The position numbers and the translations under genes are program-made. Below are positions 22,896 to 34,420 of a stretch of DNA of 64,000 nt, piece after piece; the stretch's first letter is position 1, and each line of letters begins with the position of its first letter. The DNA is from Typha latifolia (Eukaryota; Streptophyta; Magnoliopsida; Poales; Typhaceae): the NCBI GenBank assembly GCA_019914945.1, contig CM034099.1:8197001-8261000 (forward strand), read 5' to 3'. The notes below the pieces were generated by a model that saw only the letters and a program-made list of their open reading frames with translations, did not search any database and had not been told where the DNA came from.

Positions 22896-23809
22896 GCTTG
22901 TGACATAATTTGTATCGAGTTTTGGGCCGGGTACCGTAGTCCAACATGATGTATGATATTCAGAGTTGAGACATATGATTGTGATAGTGAGAGATATGTG
23001 GATTATATTTGCCTCTGAAATATACAATTATCTAGTGGTTAGCATGCATCATGCATCATCATTGATGTGACTAGTATTATTGGATCATAATTATTATACA
23101 TGATATGTTGTTATATTCGGTGATGTTATATGGTAATTTCATCATATGATATATTTTTGGTTGAGGATATAATATGCCCATTCATATATATATATATTAT
23201 TGAGGATACATATATACATGCTCATACATGGTATCATGCTGCTTTCTGATTCATATTATCCAGTACATTATTTACTATCTATTTGACAACATTGATTCAG
23301 GGTAAGATCTAATTATTGAGCATTTAGCTCATGACTCTCTTTGTTTTCTCTTTTCCAAAAACTCAGGTGAGCAAGTGGAGCAGAATACTCCTTTAGAGAT
23401 CTTGCTAGTGGGTGAAGAGTAGTGTGTGGTTAGTGTTTTGTGCTAGATGAGTTATCTTATTTGATGTATTAGTAGATATCCTCCAAAGTGTGTCTTTATC
23501 CTTGTTTTATATTCTAGCAGGTGACTTTGTACTTGTATAATGATGTATATACCACCGTTGTGTATATGTTATGGTGAAAAACTCTTGATGATGTGTTGGG
23601 GCCTACGTGGGGCCCAAGTAGGGTTATCCGTGTGTTGTTGATAGTTAAACTTGTTTTATTCTTAGTTTAGATGTTGTGAATAAATTTATGATGTTGATAC
23701 ATGTTTATTTGATTGTTAGTAACTAAGCAAATGGTCAGGTGCCATGCACGTGCTATGTGAGCTCGTGCTATGCACGTGTTTAGGGTTGTGGGTGCTACAT
23801 AATCTCTTC

Positions 23810-24090
23810 CCTCTCCACCCTCATCCTCTCCCACATGCCACAATCGCCTTCGTAGTCCCATCCCCACCCTAGTGTTCTCCCCTCTCATCGACCTCAAGAG
23901 CAACCTCTTCTTTAACAACATCCTCGCCTTCCCCTCCTCCCACCGCTACCTCCCACTCTCCTATAACCACCTCTTCGACTGCATCGATCGGGTCCTACCC
24001 CACTTGTCCAGCCTCGTCTTCCTTAACTCAGCATGAGCAACCTCTTCGACCACTTGCCGCCTATCTCGGCCCACCTACTGCTCTCACCAA
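23810..24090 (+). pseudogene. Possible leucine-rich-repeat gene fragment
   Basis: A GC-rich patch in AT-rich surroundings translates, in one + frame, to LRR-like phrasing: IDLKSNLFFNNI, then LPLSYNHLFDCIDRVLPHL, then SSLVFLN before a stop. There is no start, no full repeat set and no splice sites. It looks like a captured or decayed exon piece. The assignment rests on the spacing of Leu and Asn only. Confidence 0.35.
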
Positions 24091-24174
24091 AAGACTAAGG
24101 TTTCAAGGACAAAAGAAAGATGAGATGGCGATATGAAAGGCAATTGATAAATAGATAGAGAGACCTAGAGATCT

Positions 24175-24345
24175 AGGGGATGCTAGAGAAGCTTCTCCTT
24201 GCATTCGCCATCAACCACCATGGGAGCCAAAGTTGGGACTCCGTTGCAATGGTGGTCCACTCAGAAGCCTTGCCGTTGTCACTACCGATACCTCGACCTC
24301 TGCACTTTGTCGACTCCAACGATGCCTCCATAGCTGGAAGTCGAG
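24175..24345 (+). pseudogene. Fragment resembling the SANT/MYB-like start of a plant bromodomain protein
   Basis: The frame reads LEKLLLAFAINHHGSQSWDSVAMVVHS. It matches the general pattern of plant bromodomain proteins with an N-terminal SANT-like domain (LL-A-AV-RHG--SWDSVA-E-QSR), followed by a degenerate remainder. It is short, lacks the rest of the gene, and lies next to an LRR-like fragment. I treat it as a captured or decayed exon fragment. Confidence 0.4.
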
Positions 24346-24360
24346 CTGGTTATATTTCAT

Positions 24361-25343
24361 GTTAATATTACTATATAATCCCGTAATATTATAATTATGC
24401 TAGATTTGTGTTGTGTTGTTTTTCTTAGTTTGGTTAGAAAATTATGTATATATTATAAAAATCTTGTTGTATAAGTTTTTATAGTAATCTTGTAAATGGG
24501 TTAATTGTGTTGTATAAAGAACACAACTCGTTTACTAAACGTATCAAATGGGTCATGTTGTGTTACCTATTTAATAAGTAGATCGTGTTCATATTTAGAA
24601 ATTTTGACTCATTTAATAAATGACTTGCGTTTGTGTTTGTACTATCTTGACCTAACCCAAACTCGACTAATACAATCCAATTGCCACAGCTAAATGTACT
24701 TTGACAACCAATTAAAAAGGAGAAAATTATAATTTAACCCCTTCAGCGTTCTAACATATATTTTTTTTCTTTTTATTTTGCAACAACTAATTAGGAAATT
24801 AAAATTTTTTTTTATGAAATTCTTGTTATATTATGCTTTTTCCTTAATCTCAATCATTCTCAGACATTATAACTATAATATAAAAGACACAATGATTAAA
24901 AGTGTGACAGTCTTAACAAAAAAATTTCTGTATCTATAGTTGGACAAAAAATCTAACAGTTTCATATAAATTAAAATTACAAGAGAGTTAATAGCATAAA
25001 TAAACGCCTAAGGAGGCACTTTATAATTTGCCTAACTATAAGTGGGAAATATATATTTCATCTAAAAAAATTATGAATTTTACTATGCTTATGAAGAAAA
25101 GTAAAAAGGGTGAAGACAAATTGAAGCTACTACAAAATGGGAGTAGAATTTAGTGATTAGGAGTTGATGACTTGGCTTAAGTCTCAGAAAAGCTTAGAAA
25201 CTATTTGGTGCAGTCACAGCTTTTTTCCCCAACTCTCCCGTGAGTAGAATTTTACTATGTTTTTTTTCTCATTAATCATAGAAACAAGGGTGTTGTTTTA
25301 GAACAGTTAATGGCAAAATGGGCCGAATTAAGAAAAAAATAAT
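24361..25343. other. Intergenic with a degraded hAT-like repeat
   Basis: About 24480-24700 contains alternating 'gggttaattgtgttgt', 'aacacaactcg' and 'gtgtttgtactatcttgacc' phrases typical of a degraded plant repeat, possibly hAT. No ends or target duplication could be placed. The rest, up to the U2 promoter, is AT-rich without a gene. Confidence 0.4.
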
Positions 25344-25352
25344 AATGTTTTA

Positions 25353-25404
25353 GTCCCACATCGACAAGGAGAGAGACAAGTAGAAGACTGGAGTGGTTTA
25401 AGAG
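25353..25404 (+). promoter_or_regulatory. U2 snRNA promoter, copy 1 (USE and TATA)
   Basis: A perfect plant upstream sequence element GTCCCACATCG (25353-25363) and a TATA-like TTTAAGAG (25397-25404) are separated by 33 bp, the four-turn spacing of RNA polymerase II snRNA genes. Transcription should start about 26 bp later, at 25430. Confidence 0.9.
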
Positions 25405-25429
25405 GAGAGGGAGTGGACCGATAGAAAGC

Positions 25430-25625
25430 ATACCTTTCTCGGCCTTTTGGCTAAGATCAAGTGTAGTATCTGTTCTTATCAGTTTAATATCTGATACGTG
25501 GGCCATCGGCCCACCACGATATTAAATTAATTTCTTTTGGGGAGGGCCCACCTCACGGTAGCTTGCTACTGGGGCCCTCGAGCGTCGCCCTTGCGTTGCA
25601 CTACTGCGCGGGCCCGGCGCACCCC
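25430..25625 (+). ncRNA. U2: U2 spliceosomal snRNA, copy 1
   Basis: Begins ATACCTTTCTCGGCCTTTTG and contains the branch-point-recognition region GTGTAGTATCTGTTC, then stem IIa and a GGGCCATCGGCCC hairpin. An Sm-like stretch (AATTTCTTTTGGGG) follows, then the 3' stem-loops including GCGTTGCACTACTGCGCGGGC. The length (about 196 nt) matches plant U2. The gene product base-pairs with the intron branch site in the spliceosome. The Sm-like uridine run contains a C, also present in copy 2. The exact 3' end is placed by length and by the shared downstream CAATACTTAA. Confidence 0.95.
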
Positions 25626-25649
25626 CGACCAATACTTAATTTTTATTAT

Positions 25650-26380
25650 AAACTTTTGGAAATTGGGGGTCTTAATTAGAGAAAGCTCTTTCAAAATTAT
25701 CATTTCATTAGTTTAGTTATTTATGAAGAAAGTAAAGTAGATTTAAGTTTTCTCAATTCACCCTAATTTGCTTAATTTTACAGATGTCACCAGAAATATA
25801 TGTAATTAAATAAATATATAGAAATATTTCCATCATATACATATCATAAAGTATTGACAAGTAGATTATAATCTTATAGCACTGCAATTTTCAACATGGG
25901 TTAAATGTTCAAAATGTAGTGTAATATATCACTAATTTTATTTGTGTGAGTCCGAGTGCTAGAATATAATTCGTATCGATGGGGGTAACTCTTTGTTCCC
26001 ATGTTTTTTTATCACACCTCAGAACTGGGATTAAAAAAAAAAATATAATAACCTTCTTTATCATTTTTTTTAATTTAATTTTCATATGACCAATTTGGTT
26101 GCTAATTTTTAAATTAATTAAGAGTTTTATTTTTTATTTTTTTTATTTATCACAATAACTAGACAAGATGCTAATGCTACCATAATAGAGCAGCCAACTG
26201 GGCTGCTAAAAAGGGTGTTAAGTTTAAGTTTGAATATTCTAACATTCTCCGATTTAATATTTCAAACAACTGAAAAAATTTGTAATAATTTTATCTCTAA
26301 AAACTAAATTTAAAATTTTTTTTAATGAAAAACTCCTAGGGTGATAATTCCATTATTTTCAATCATATTACAAGCTTGAT
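25650..26380. other. Intergenic, AT-rich
   Basis: AT-rich DNA between the first U2 gene and the Copia remnant. I see no coding frame, tRNA-like box or repeat boundary. Confidence 0.5.
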
Positions 26381-26639
26381 GTAGAAAGAACTCGGGATAT
26401 ATGTTGAAGTAATCACACTATCAATTTAATAAAAAAGCAAAGATTAAACCCAGTGGGCGTACAAAATGTAAGGGGAACAATACCCAAATTGCTCAAGAAT
26501 AATAGGCTAACTATGTCATGAATCCTAAAGTTGTGTAGCAACAAAATCCTCTATAGAAAATAGAAAAATAAAACAACAAAGAAGACCACTAAGGCTCACT
26601 AAAGTGGAGCAGTTCAGCATGGCAGATGACAGACGAACA

Positions 26640-27404
26640 CTCCATTGCTACTTGGTTAATGGCACATGGAACACATACTGATGACTAAGTGATGGAAGGC
26701 TTTGGGGGCATTAATATGAGAAGATGGAGATGATAGAGTGAGGATCATAGAGGGTTCAAAGAACATGGCAATATCGTCAAGCTTTGGAGGAGCTGATTGT
26801 AAATTCCCAGCATAAGAAAAATAAGATTCATCAAATGCTACACTGCGAGAGATGCACAATCAAGACAACAGAAAGTCTTTATTGGAGTGAGCTGCTGTGA
26901 CCAATAAAAATACAAAAAAAAGGTAGCGTTGTAATCGCGCATATAAGAAAAATATAAACAACAAAATGTACAAAATAAAGAATACTGATGAGGTTTACTA
27001 AATTCTGACTCACCCACGACGACCAGAGTGGGGATTCAATTGATGATGAATGTGGTCGTGCTAAATGCCTCAAGCCTTCAACCTATAAAGACATTGACAA
27101 ATGAGAATAAAATAGTATGGTAAAGATTAGATTTGTGTTTCATTAGATAGAACCAAGTGAAATGGAAATTGTTGTTAATAAATATGACATAGTAGCGAAA
27201 GCCCAAGGTCGAGGAAATTGGTGACATACCACATAAACCACAATGTACGATATCTATAAATTTATACTTTGATTGTCATCACAATGTATGATTCCCATTT
27301 GATAACCTGAACATAGTGTGGGAGAAGGTAAAATAGAGGTGACAGATAACAAATCATCTTTATTCAATTGGTCCATGGAGAATATTATTTAAGACATAAT
27401 ATAA
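26640..27404 (-). pseudogene. Copia retrotransposon integrase remnant
   Basis: The minus strand carries broken frames with Copia integrase phrasing: a core-like stretch with FRYYVIFINNNFHFTWFYL near 27130-27200 and, at 26770-26860, CISRSVAFDESYFSY, typical of the region just before the reverse transcriptase. Frameshifts and stops separate the pieces and no reverse transcriptase follows; the sequence below about 26640 may be LTR or deletion junction. It belongs with the minus-strand pieces at 30880-31247 and 33840-34260. Confidence 0.7.
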
Positions 27405-29649
27405 TGCCCTCACCTTGCACGGTCACGTGTACGCCCACATGACACGCACGACGCACGAGACAGGATGGGCGGGGCCCGTCACGCATATATTTAACCTATG
27501 CTTACATAATCCATCACAAAATAAGACATGACATCAGCAACTGTTAACAAATTCATATATAAATCTATAATAATCATACTAGACAGCTACATTAATCTAG
27601 CAAGGCCCACATAGACCACGACAAACCATCACGTACAACTAAAATTATTGATACATTAGTACACTATAATCCAACCTGTATTATACAATTCATCGTTTAA
27701 TACAATAGAGTACAAATATCAAATAATAGCACAACTCACTTTTTATATACTATCATCTATACCGTCTCGCATCTACAGCTCAATTCATGATCGCTCTAAA
27801 TATCTTCTCAAAATATCTCAAATAGCTATCATGTCCTACATATCTGAGAGGGTTAGAAAAAAAAAGAGCTATGAGCTAAATGCTTAGTGAATAGACCTTA
27901 CCCCCGGGTCAGTGATGCTAAATAAAAAGTAAATCATGTATTGGATAATATAAATCAGAAATAGCATTATGTCATGAATGAGTATATAAATATATCCTCG
28001 ATAATATATGAATGTACTGTAGATATCATGTCATAACTGATCAAGGTATATAATTCTTAATGATGTATAAACAAACATCCATATTATACCATCATTATAA
28101 CTATCTCTCAAATATGACACATAATACATGTCAACCATGACCATACTATGATATCAAATGCATCCGCATATGATGCATATTGACTATTCGATAATTAGGT
28201 ATATCAGATGATAATGAAATCGTATGCAATTCTTAATATCACAATCATTACCGACATCTCGGTATAATATCATCATACCAGACCATTATGCATAGTCAAC
28301 ATCCGGTACCCGGTCTCAATATCATGCCTAAAGGCTCAGAGCATACTCTATCATCCGCAAAGAGTATCTCAATCATAATCATACCCTGTCATCCACTACG
28401 GGATACAACATCCCTTCAGATTAGACATCCTTCTAGCTGATAGAAACACGTGAAGATAATATAATGCGATGCAATCTCGAATCATACATCTATCACATGC
28501 ATGCTCATACTAGTTTATCACATGTATATTCATGCTAAGAATTATCTCGGCATAAAGTCATAATAATATAGTCATCTCAAATCATCTCTATATATCACGA
28601 GCATACTCATGTCCTATATCAGCATAATTAAATGAATGCTAAAATATGCTCGACTGAAATCATATCTAAATAAAATCATATAAACATGCTAGAGGCCCAA
28701 AACATGCATATACATAAATATATAATATATCATAATTTGAGAAAGACGTCTAGGGGATAAGACTACACATCTGATTAGAAAATACAAACCACGTATTCCT
28801 CATATCCGTCAATCGAGTGTCAACTATCGCTAACAAGATCCATAGGGTCTCACATAAGGAGTTCGGGATTTATTTAGATAACATAAAATTAGCCGTTTAT
28901 CTAATTAAAATATGTTCATGTAAAATATGATGATTTATTAGGTTTTAGAATTTCTAATTATCTTTATAATTAGTTAGATTTACATTATAAATAGACGTCT
29001 AATGTTAAGAATATACTATTATTATAAAAGGGTCAAATATAAAATAAGAATAAAAAGGGTGCTCCTTTTCAGATAAAAGTAATCTAAGAATGACATATAA
29101 AATAAAAAGCTAAATATATAATTATAATTATAAATAAACATATAAATATAGATAAATACCTAATTATAATTAAGTTGCGGTTCTCACTCTATCTTGATTA
29201 ATTAGGGATTATGTAGTCTTTACTTTATAAAATAATAAATACTAAAATAAGCATAGTTGTTACAAAATAATAATATATATAATAAATTATAGAATTACTT
29301 AAAATGTATATCGTAAGAATATTAGTATATAAATCTAATAATTATAGTTTACAAATCTGTCTATTAATCTAATAGAAATATAAATAATTAAATAAATAAA
29401 TATAAGTATTACCTATATTTATGTGTAATAGTTTATAACCTAATTAATTATTAATTATACTAATTATAATTAATAATAATCATATTGGAGAATATATATT
29501 ACTATTAAAATAATTAATATCTAAATAGTCTATTTGCATTAATTAAGAAAGAAATACCTAAATAAATAAATAAATAAAATAAAAATATTGCAACTAGTGC
29601 TAGGCCGAGCCCAGCACTCTTGTAGAAACAAGAGGAGACAAAGCTGAGA

Positions 29650-29740
29650 AAGAAGAAGAAGAAGAAATGAAGAAGAAGAAGAAGAAGAAGAAGAAGAAGA
29701 AGAAGAAAGGAGGAAGAAGAAAGGAGGAAGAAGAAGGGAG
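29650..29740. repeat. (GAA)n-rich tract
   Basis: A long GAA/AAG trinucleotide run with short interruptions inside element B; it reads as poly-Phe/Ser in the false minus-strand frame. Confidence 0.9.
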
Positions 29741-30063
29741 TTCTTTGATGGTGATGGAAGGGAAAGAAGATGAGTGAATATAGGGATAGGGATACTTGCG
29801 ATTAGAGAAGAGAATAGGACGAAGGGAAGAAGGGGTTGCTCTTAGAGGAAGTAGGGCAGCGACAAACGAAGAGAAGAATCTAACCAAAGATAGGCTAGGG
29901 TTCGATGTAAAGCTAGGGCAAGAAGAAGAAGAAGAGAGAGGAAGAGAGTTAGGGAGAAAGAAGATACATTTATAATATGACTCAACTAGGGTGCACTCCA
30001 CAATACTAAGAGGCTACCTTTTGGATCCAAACAATAAAAATAAATCTCTAAAAATCAAGTATT

Positions 30064-30252
30064 CTTGCCGTAGCATGTTCGAATGCGCCCGAAGCCATTC
30101 GAACGTGCAAATCCTGCTCTCTATCTTTGCAAACTCATGCAGGTGTTCGAATAGGTGCGTTCGAACAGGCCTGAGGACATTCGAACGCACAAATCTCGTT
30201 CTCTGTTTTTGTGAACGCGTGTAGGCATTCGCATGGTGCGTTCGAACGCCCC
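30064..30252. repeat. TTCGAA-type short repeats in element B
   Basis: At least five variants of 'ttcgaatgcgccc/ttcgaacgc' occur within about 190 bp, interleaved with 'tgctctctatctttg' and 'cgttctctgtttttgtg' segments. A matching array occurs at 56252-56392. Confidence 0.8.
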
Positions 30253-30879
30253 CCGACAAAAAGCCTTATTTTTCTAAAGCAATTTTATTTCTTCCGATAC
30301 AACTTGATCCAGCTCTAGTTGTATCAGAAGAAAAAGAGAAAGAGAGAGAGAGGCGCTGAGGGTTGGTGATGGCTGAGGCGGCGACGGGGCCCGCCGTGCC
30401 AACTGGCTCGGCCGGGTTGGCTAGGCCGGTGGCTGGGGGCACGTGGTGCCCTCAGCAGACGCCAGCCCAAAGCTTGCACGAGTGTGGCCGACCACGTCAT
30501 GCCATTTCATTTTTTAGGGATAGGTTGTTACACATAACATAATTATGCATGCCATACATCAAAAGAAGCACATAAACTAGTGTCTTGAAGGGTAGTAAAG
30601 AAAGCGACATGACCTTTGTCTAACACTATAGCTTATTCATACATCTACCGATGCTTAGTTCTTGTCTCGTGAGATGGTCCTAAATGAAAAAAAACTAGAA
30701 TTAGTAAAAATAATTTTACAACAATTGTCTTTAATTGTAAGTTTACTGATAGTGATCAATTTTTTAGTTATTTGAGGAACAACTAAAACATTAGTTAAGC
30801 GAAGGTAAGAATTTGGACAAAAGAAACCAATAGAAGTAACGGAAAAGATGCACCATAACTGATAGTGACTTTGTCAGAA

Positions 30880-31247
30880 CCAAAGTATGTGTTAGAAGTG
30901 TCCAAATTAACAGTATCATTTGTCATGTGGGCATTGACTCCTGTATCTATAAACCAATCTGAAGGAGATGAATCATTGATAGTATATTAAGCAAAAGACT
31001 CCGCAAGATTTTTCGAGGACTCAAGCTTATCATAACAATTCCAGCAATAAGGAGCAATGTGACTATCACGATCACATTTTTGGCAGAGGCTTGCTAGAAT
31101 AGAAGGTTGCGATGCTCGCATGTGATTGTAGTTATGAAGACTTCCTTGATTATGACCATTACGCCTACATCACACAACGATGATCGTGGCCACCAAGATT
31201 ATTTGAAGAACCACATCATAGTAAGTATGGATTGCGATTTGTGAGAG
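30880..31247 (-). pseudogene. Copia zinc-knuckle and protease remnant
   Basis: The minus strand shows a zinc-knuckle-like CQKCDRDSHIAPYCWNC (near 31040-31090) followed by a DWFIDTGVNAHMT-type protease motif (near 30930-30965), in the order expected for Copia between gag and integrase. The frame is broken. Element C lies on one side and element B on the other. Confidence 0.75.
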
Positions 31248-33840
31248 TGTAACACCCGTTTTAAAAAAAAAAAAATTCAGCGCACACCTCCCCCACCTCT
31301 CGCAGTTGGTCACGAGAGATGGGAGAGGAGTGCGCCGGAGTGGAGCTAACTCCACTCCGTTGCCCTCTCCACCTCTTCTCTATTTAAACCCCACCTCTTC
31401 CCCTCGAGTTCTCTTCTTTCGCAATCCCTCTTCTTCGCTCTTCCCTTCTCTTTTTTCTCTCCCGAGCCGCCGAAGTCCTCGTCGCGAGCAACAAGTCACC
31501 GGAGCACCGGCAGTCAGCCAAAAACCCCCTCACCTCGATCCTCAGGTTAGCCTCCATCCCCTCTTTAGTTTAATTTAAATTTAGCCTAGTAAATCATGCG
31601 TAATTAGGATTTTATCTATGTCTGCCTTCACCAGAGAAATTCGCCCGCCGACGACCTCAGGTCAACAACCCACCGGTCCGGGAAGTTTCCCAGCTTCAAC
31701 CCCTTGCTGCAAATTGGGTACCCACGGGACGTGAGGGAGGCGATGCCATGTCGCCTCCCGCCGTCGGGTTTCTTTGGCACAAGCGACAACCACCGGCGGT
31801 GGTGGCCTTGCTCGTCAACCTCGACTGACCCACCTCTTCACTTGGAAGAGGTACGCACCCGAGATGAGGGCTTCGAGCTCACCTAGCACTGAGTCGAAAG
31901 CTCCATAGCCGCCGGCAATGGAGCTCCTCAACTCTCACCCTCCGGCCGCACTGGTCTGAGGTTCTGATTATTCCTGCACCCAAGTCGACCTAGTCGACTT
32001 GGGGAGGAGTTGCCGGAGCTGGGGGCTGTCGGTGACGGGGATCACCGGCAGCAACACCCTTTCTCCTCTGCTTCTTCTTCTTTGGCGAGGAAACGAGGAG
32101 AAGGTGGGGGTTGGGCCAACCCGCACCGCTCTCTCTAGGCTGTGGCGTGGGCTGCGCTGCAGCCCACGTCCTCAGACCCTCTCTAAGGTCTCGGTGGACT
32201 GGGCTCTGAAGCCCAATCCACTCCCTTAGTTTCTGGTGGGCTGAGATAGGCCTGCATCCCACCTTGAGCCCAGTCCACTATCTCTAGTCCAGTGGGCTGC
32301 AAGTAGGTCTGTAGCCCACTCTCTCTCTCTCTCTCTCTCTCACCTAATTGGCTGGGCCTTGAGCCCAGCCCAACCTTTAACATTTTAATCCTAGACTAAT
32401 TTATTATGAGTCTGTTATTTTTCTTAAATTCTGTTAGCTACATAAATTGTAATTATTATAATTTTCTCAACCATGTTATTAATAAAATTAGGAATTATAC
32501 AAAATCAAAATAGGTATTTGAATTTATTAGTCTTTTCAATTATCTTCACACTTATAATGTGAATGACTCTAAATGACCATTATTATTTTTAATTAAGACA
32601 AATAATATCTCGGACCTAGAAGGGGCATGATGACTTGACGTCATCCTCACCTTCCTCCGGCTTAATCTTGAAATTCACGAAGAGCCTACTGATTAGGAGA
32701 GTAAGACGGATTCTAGAAATATCCCAGGCGAGTAGAATTCTATAATAATAGTCTACGAAGAATGCATACTTATGTCATTTCTTACCTGTATTAATTAAAT
32801 GTTGTTTTTCTTGTGAAAATTACATGACATTTCATACTTGCATTTAATTACATGTCAATTCTTATTTGCATTATTTATCACTTAATGCACTTGTTTATAA
32901 TACATGTTATTTTAATGATTCTACTAAATAAATAATAGAGGTCATGGCACCACGTGCACGTATCATTGTTAGTCAAGTCCCAGCTAGGCAGTGCCTATTT
33001 CACCCACTCAATTCGGGGTTAATGGTAGAGTGTATTATATAGTATTATATTAGCGGTCTACACCTGAGGTCGGTAGCTGGTGGAGCATTCAGATGATTAC
33101 ACTCCCATAGTTGGAGACTAGTCTAGTATGATATTAGAAAAGATGATTGAGAGGTAGGGATTGTAGTTCTAGCGGTACCCGATGACGCAAGGTCAGGGCG
33201 TCTATCGAGCTGTGTGCTCTTATCCACCGTATGTGATAATTCCGCTCTGTGCGATGATTACTAAAGTGGTGTTGATGGGCCTACGACTGGGGTCTTTAGT
33301 TTGATGGCCACACACAAACGGTCATATGCAGCGTCGTCAGGCATGTATGGGCGATAATACCGCTAGATGACTAGTCCCTCTCGATTTTATGGTGCTTTGT
33401 GAGATATATCATTGTGACTCGACTTCTGTGTGGATTTCTATATAAAATGAGCTATAATGATGAAAGTTATTAAAAGTCATAATGTACACTTTCCCTGATA
33501 TGTTATAGGATTGTATTTCTATTTATCATGTAATATTCTTAGATTATTATTGGATTTTACTTGCCGGGCCCCATGCTCACTGCCATTTTGGTGAAAATAT
33601 TTCAGAGTTGATTATGGAGGATGCGGATATTGAGGAGTAGCAGATTCATTCATCTATTTTAGTATTTGTTTATTCTATTATTTCTTTTAGTTGGACTTAG
33701 CCCCTGCGAGGATATTTATGTTTTAAAATTTGTGTTGGACTTATATTCCTAGAGGCTTGTTGAGGCCTGTGATATTGTAATTCTGAATTATTTGTTGAAT
33801 TATTATGGTATTTCTTGACTTATTCAAATATTTTGTGAGA
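31248..33840 (+). mobile_element. Long LTR-like element C (right end uncertain)
   Basis: Starts TGTAACACCCG followed by a poly(A) run, as in A. A GC-rich 1.1 kb follows, ending at a GGCTGGGC-CTTGA-GCCCAGCC hairpin (32350-32370). Next come AT-rich sequence and a final block with 'ccgggccccatgctcact' and 'tatggaggatgcggatattgaggag' like the final block of A. It separates the gag part of the Copia remnant from its protease part. The right border is inferred from the return of Copia sequence by about 33840-33860. A possible imperfect duplication (gagag/gagat) would put it near 33835. Confidence 0.5.
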
Positions 33841-34260
33841 TTATTTTACTGACAAGTCACGTGGAAATTCTCCACGTGAGGAACACGTGAATTTTGGAAG
33901 TAGGTATTTCAAAGAGCATGGTAGTTGAAAAGGTGGAGAACTCGGAGCCAAGACCTCTGAGGAACCAATGTACTTTGTCAGTATTTTCTGCTGCACGGTC
34001 CATTGCAACGAGCTCACCACATAAGGATTTGAATGCACGAGCATAGTCACCATAACCCTTGGAAAAACTTTTTAACAAGCTGGAGATCATCTTTGACACG
34101 AATCTCAGTAAGTTTTGAATTTGTGAGGGAATGAGTGTTCAAGTGCTTTTCATGTTTTATGACTTGTAGTGAGGCTAGGAATTTTGGACACAGCTTTTTG
34201 AGAAAGAGATAAGTAGAGAAGATTAACGACAACTTGATCAGTTTGCTTCCATTCTTTGGG
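33841..34260 (-). pseudogene. Copia gag remnant
   Basis: Minus-strand frames (for example 33857-34099) give the Copia gag pattern FKSLCGELVAMDRAAENTDK followed by VHWFLRGLGSEFSTFST, preceded by a WKQTDQVVVNLLYLSLS-like stretch near 34190-34250. Frameshifts are present. It is the 5'-most visible part of the minus-strand Copia element; no intact LTR was found beyond it. Confidence 0.8.
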
Positions 34261-34267
34261 TCGGAAA

Positions 34268-34420
34268 TAAGGGTGTAATTAACTCAAGCCTGATCAAGCT
34301 TGAATTAAAATTTTGAGCTTTTATTTATGATCGAGCTTGTATTAAAGTTATTTTAATTCGAGCTAATTTTGAGCTCAAAGCCTAAACGAGCTTATGGATA
34401 AGCAATTTCAAATCTAAGCT
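34268..34420. mobile_element. Truncated hAT-like repeat
   Basis: Begins TAAGGGTGTAATTAACTC and continues with 'gagctt/cgagctt' subterminal repeats like those of the element at 61681. The right end is missing or degraded, so the boundary is approximate. Confidence 0.5.

Larger units (their letters stand above)
20981..23799 (+). mobile_element. Long solo-LTR-like element A
   Basis: Starts TGTAAACACCC and ends GGGTGCTACA, the TG...CA form of plant LTRs, with near-identical 5-bp flanks (taata before, taatc after). No protein-coding domain is visible inside. Its layout is a GC-rich first 650 bp with a CT microsatellite, three hairpin repeats, a long AT-rich stretch, a 41-bp tandem array, and a final block with ggtgagcaagtggagcag. 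The middle and right parts are colinear with element B in reverse. The 2.8-kb length suggests a solo LTR of a long-LTR Ty3 lineage such as Del/Tekay. That lineage assignment is inference. Confidence 0.65.
27405..30532 (-). mobile_element. Long solo-LTR-like element B, inverted relative of A
   Basis: On the minus strand it begins TGTAACAACCTATCCC and ends GGTGAGGGCA, again TG...CA. Its 5-bp flanks are nearly identical (tataa and cataa). Order on the minus strand is: GC-rich region with TTCGAA-type repeats, a (CTT)n tract, a GTGCTGGGC-type hairpin, an AT-rich stretch, 'tcttatcccctagacg', a diverged tandem array, and a ggtacc-containing block. The middle section matches element A at 22226-22480 well. 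It interrupts the Copia remnant between its protease and integrase parts. Confidence 0.65.

Noticed and set aside
20981..33840. Full-length LTR retrotransposon with paired LTRs A and B
   Set aside because: A and B are in opposite orientation and each has its own flanking near-duplication, so they are separate insertions.
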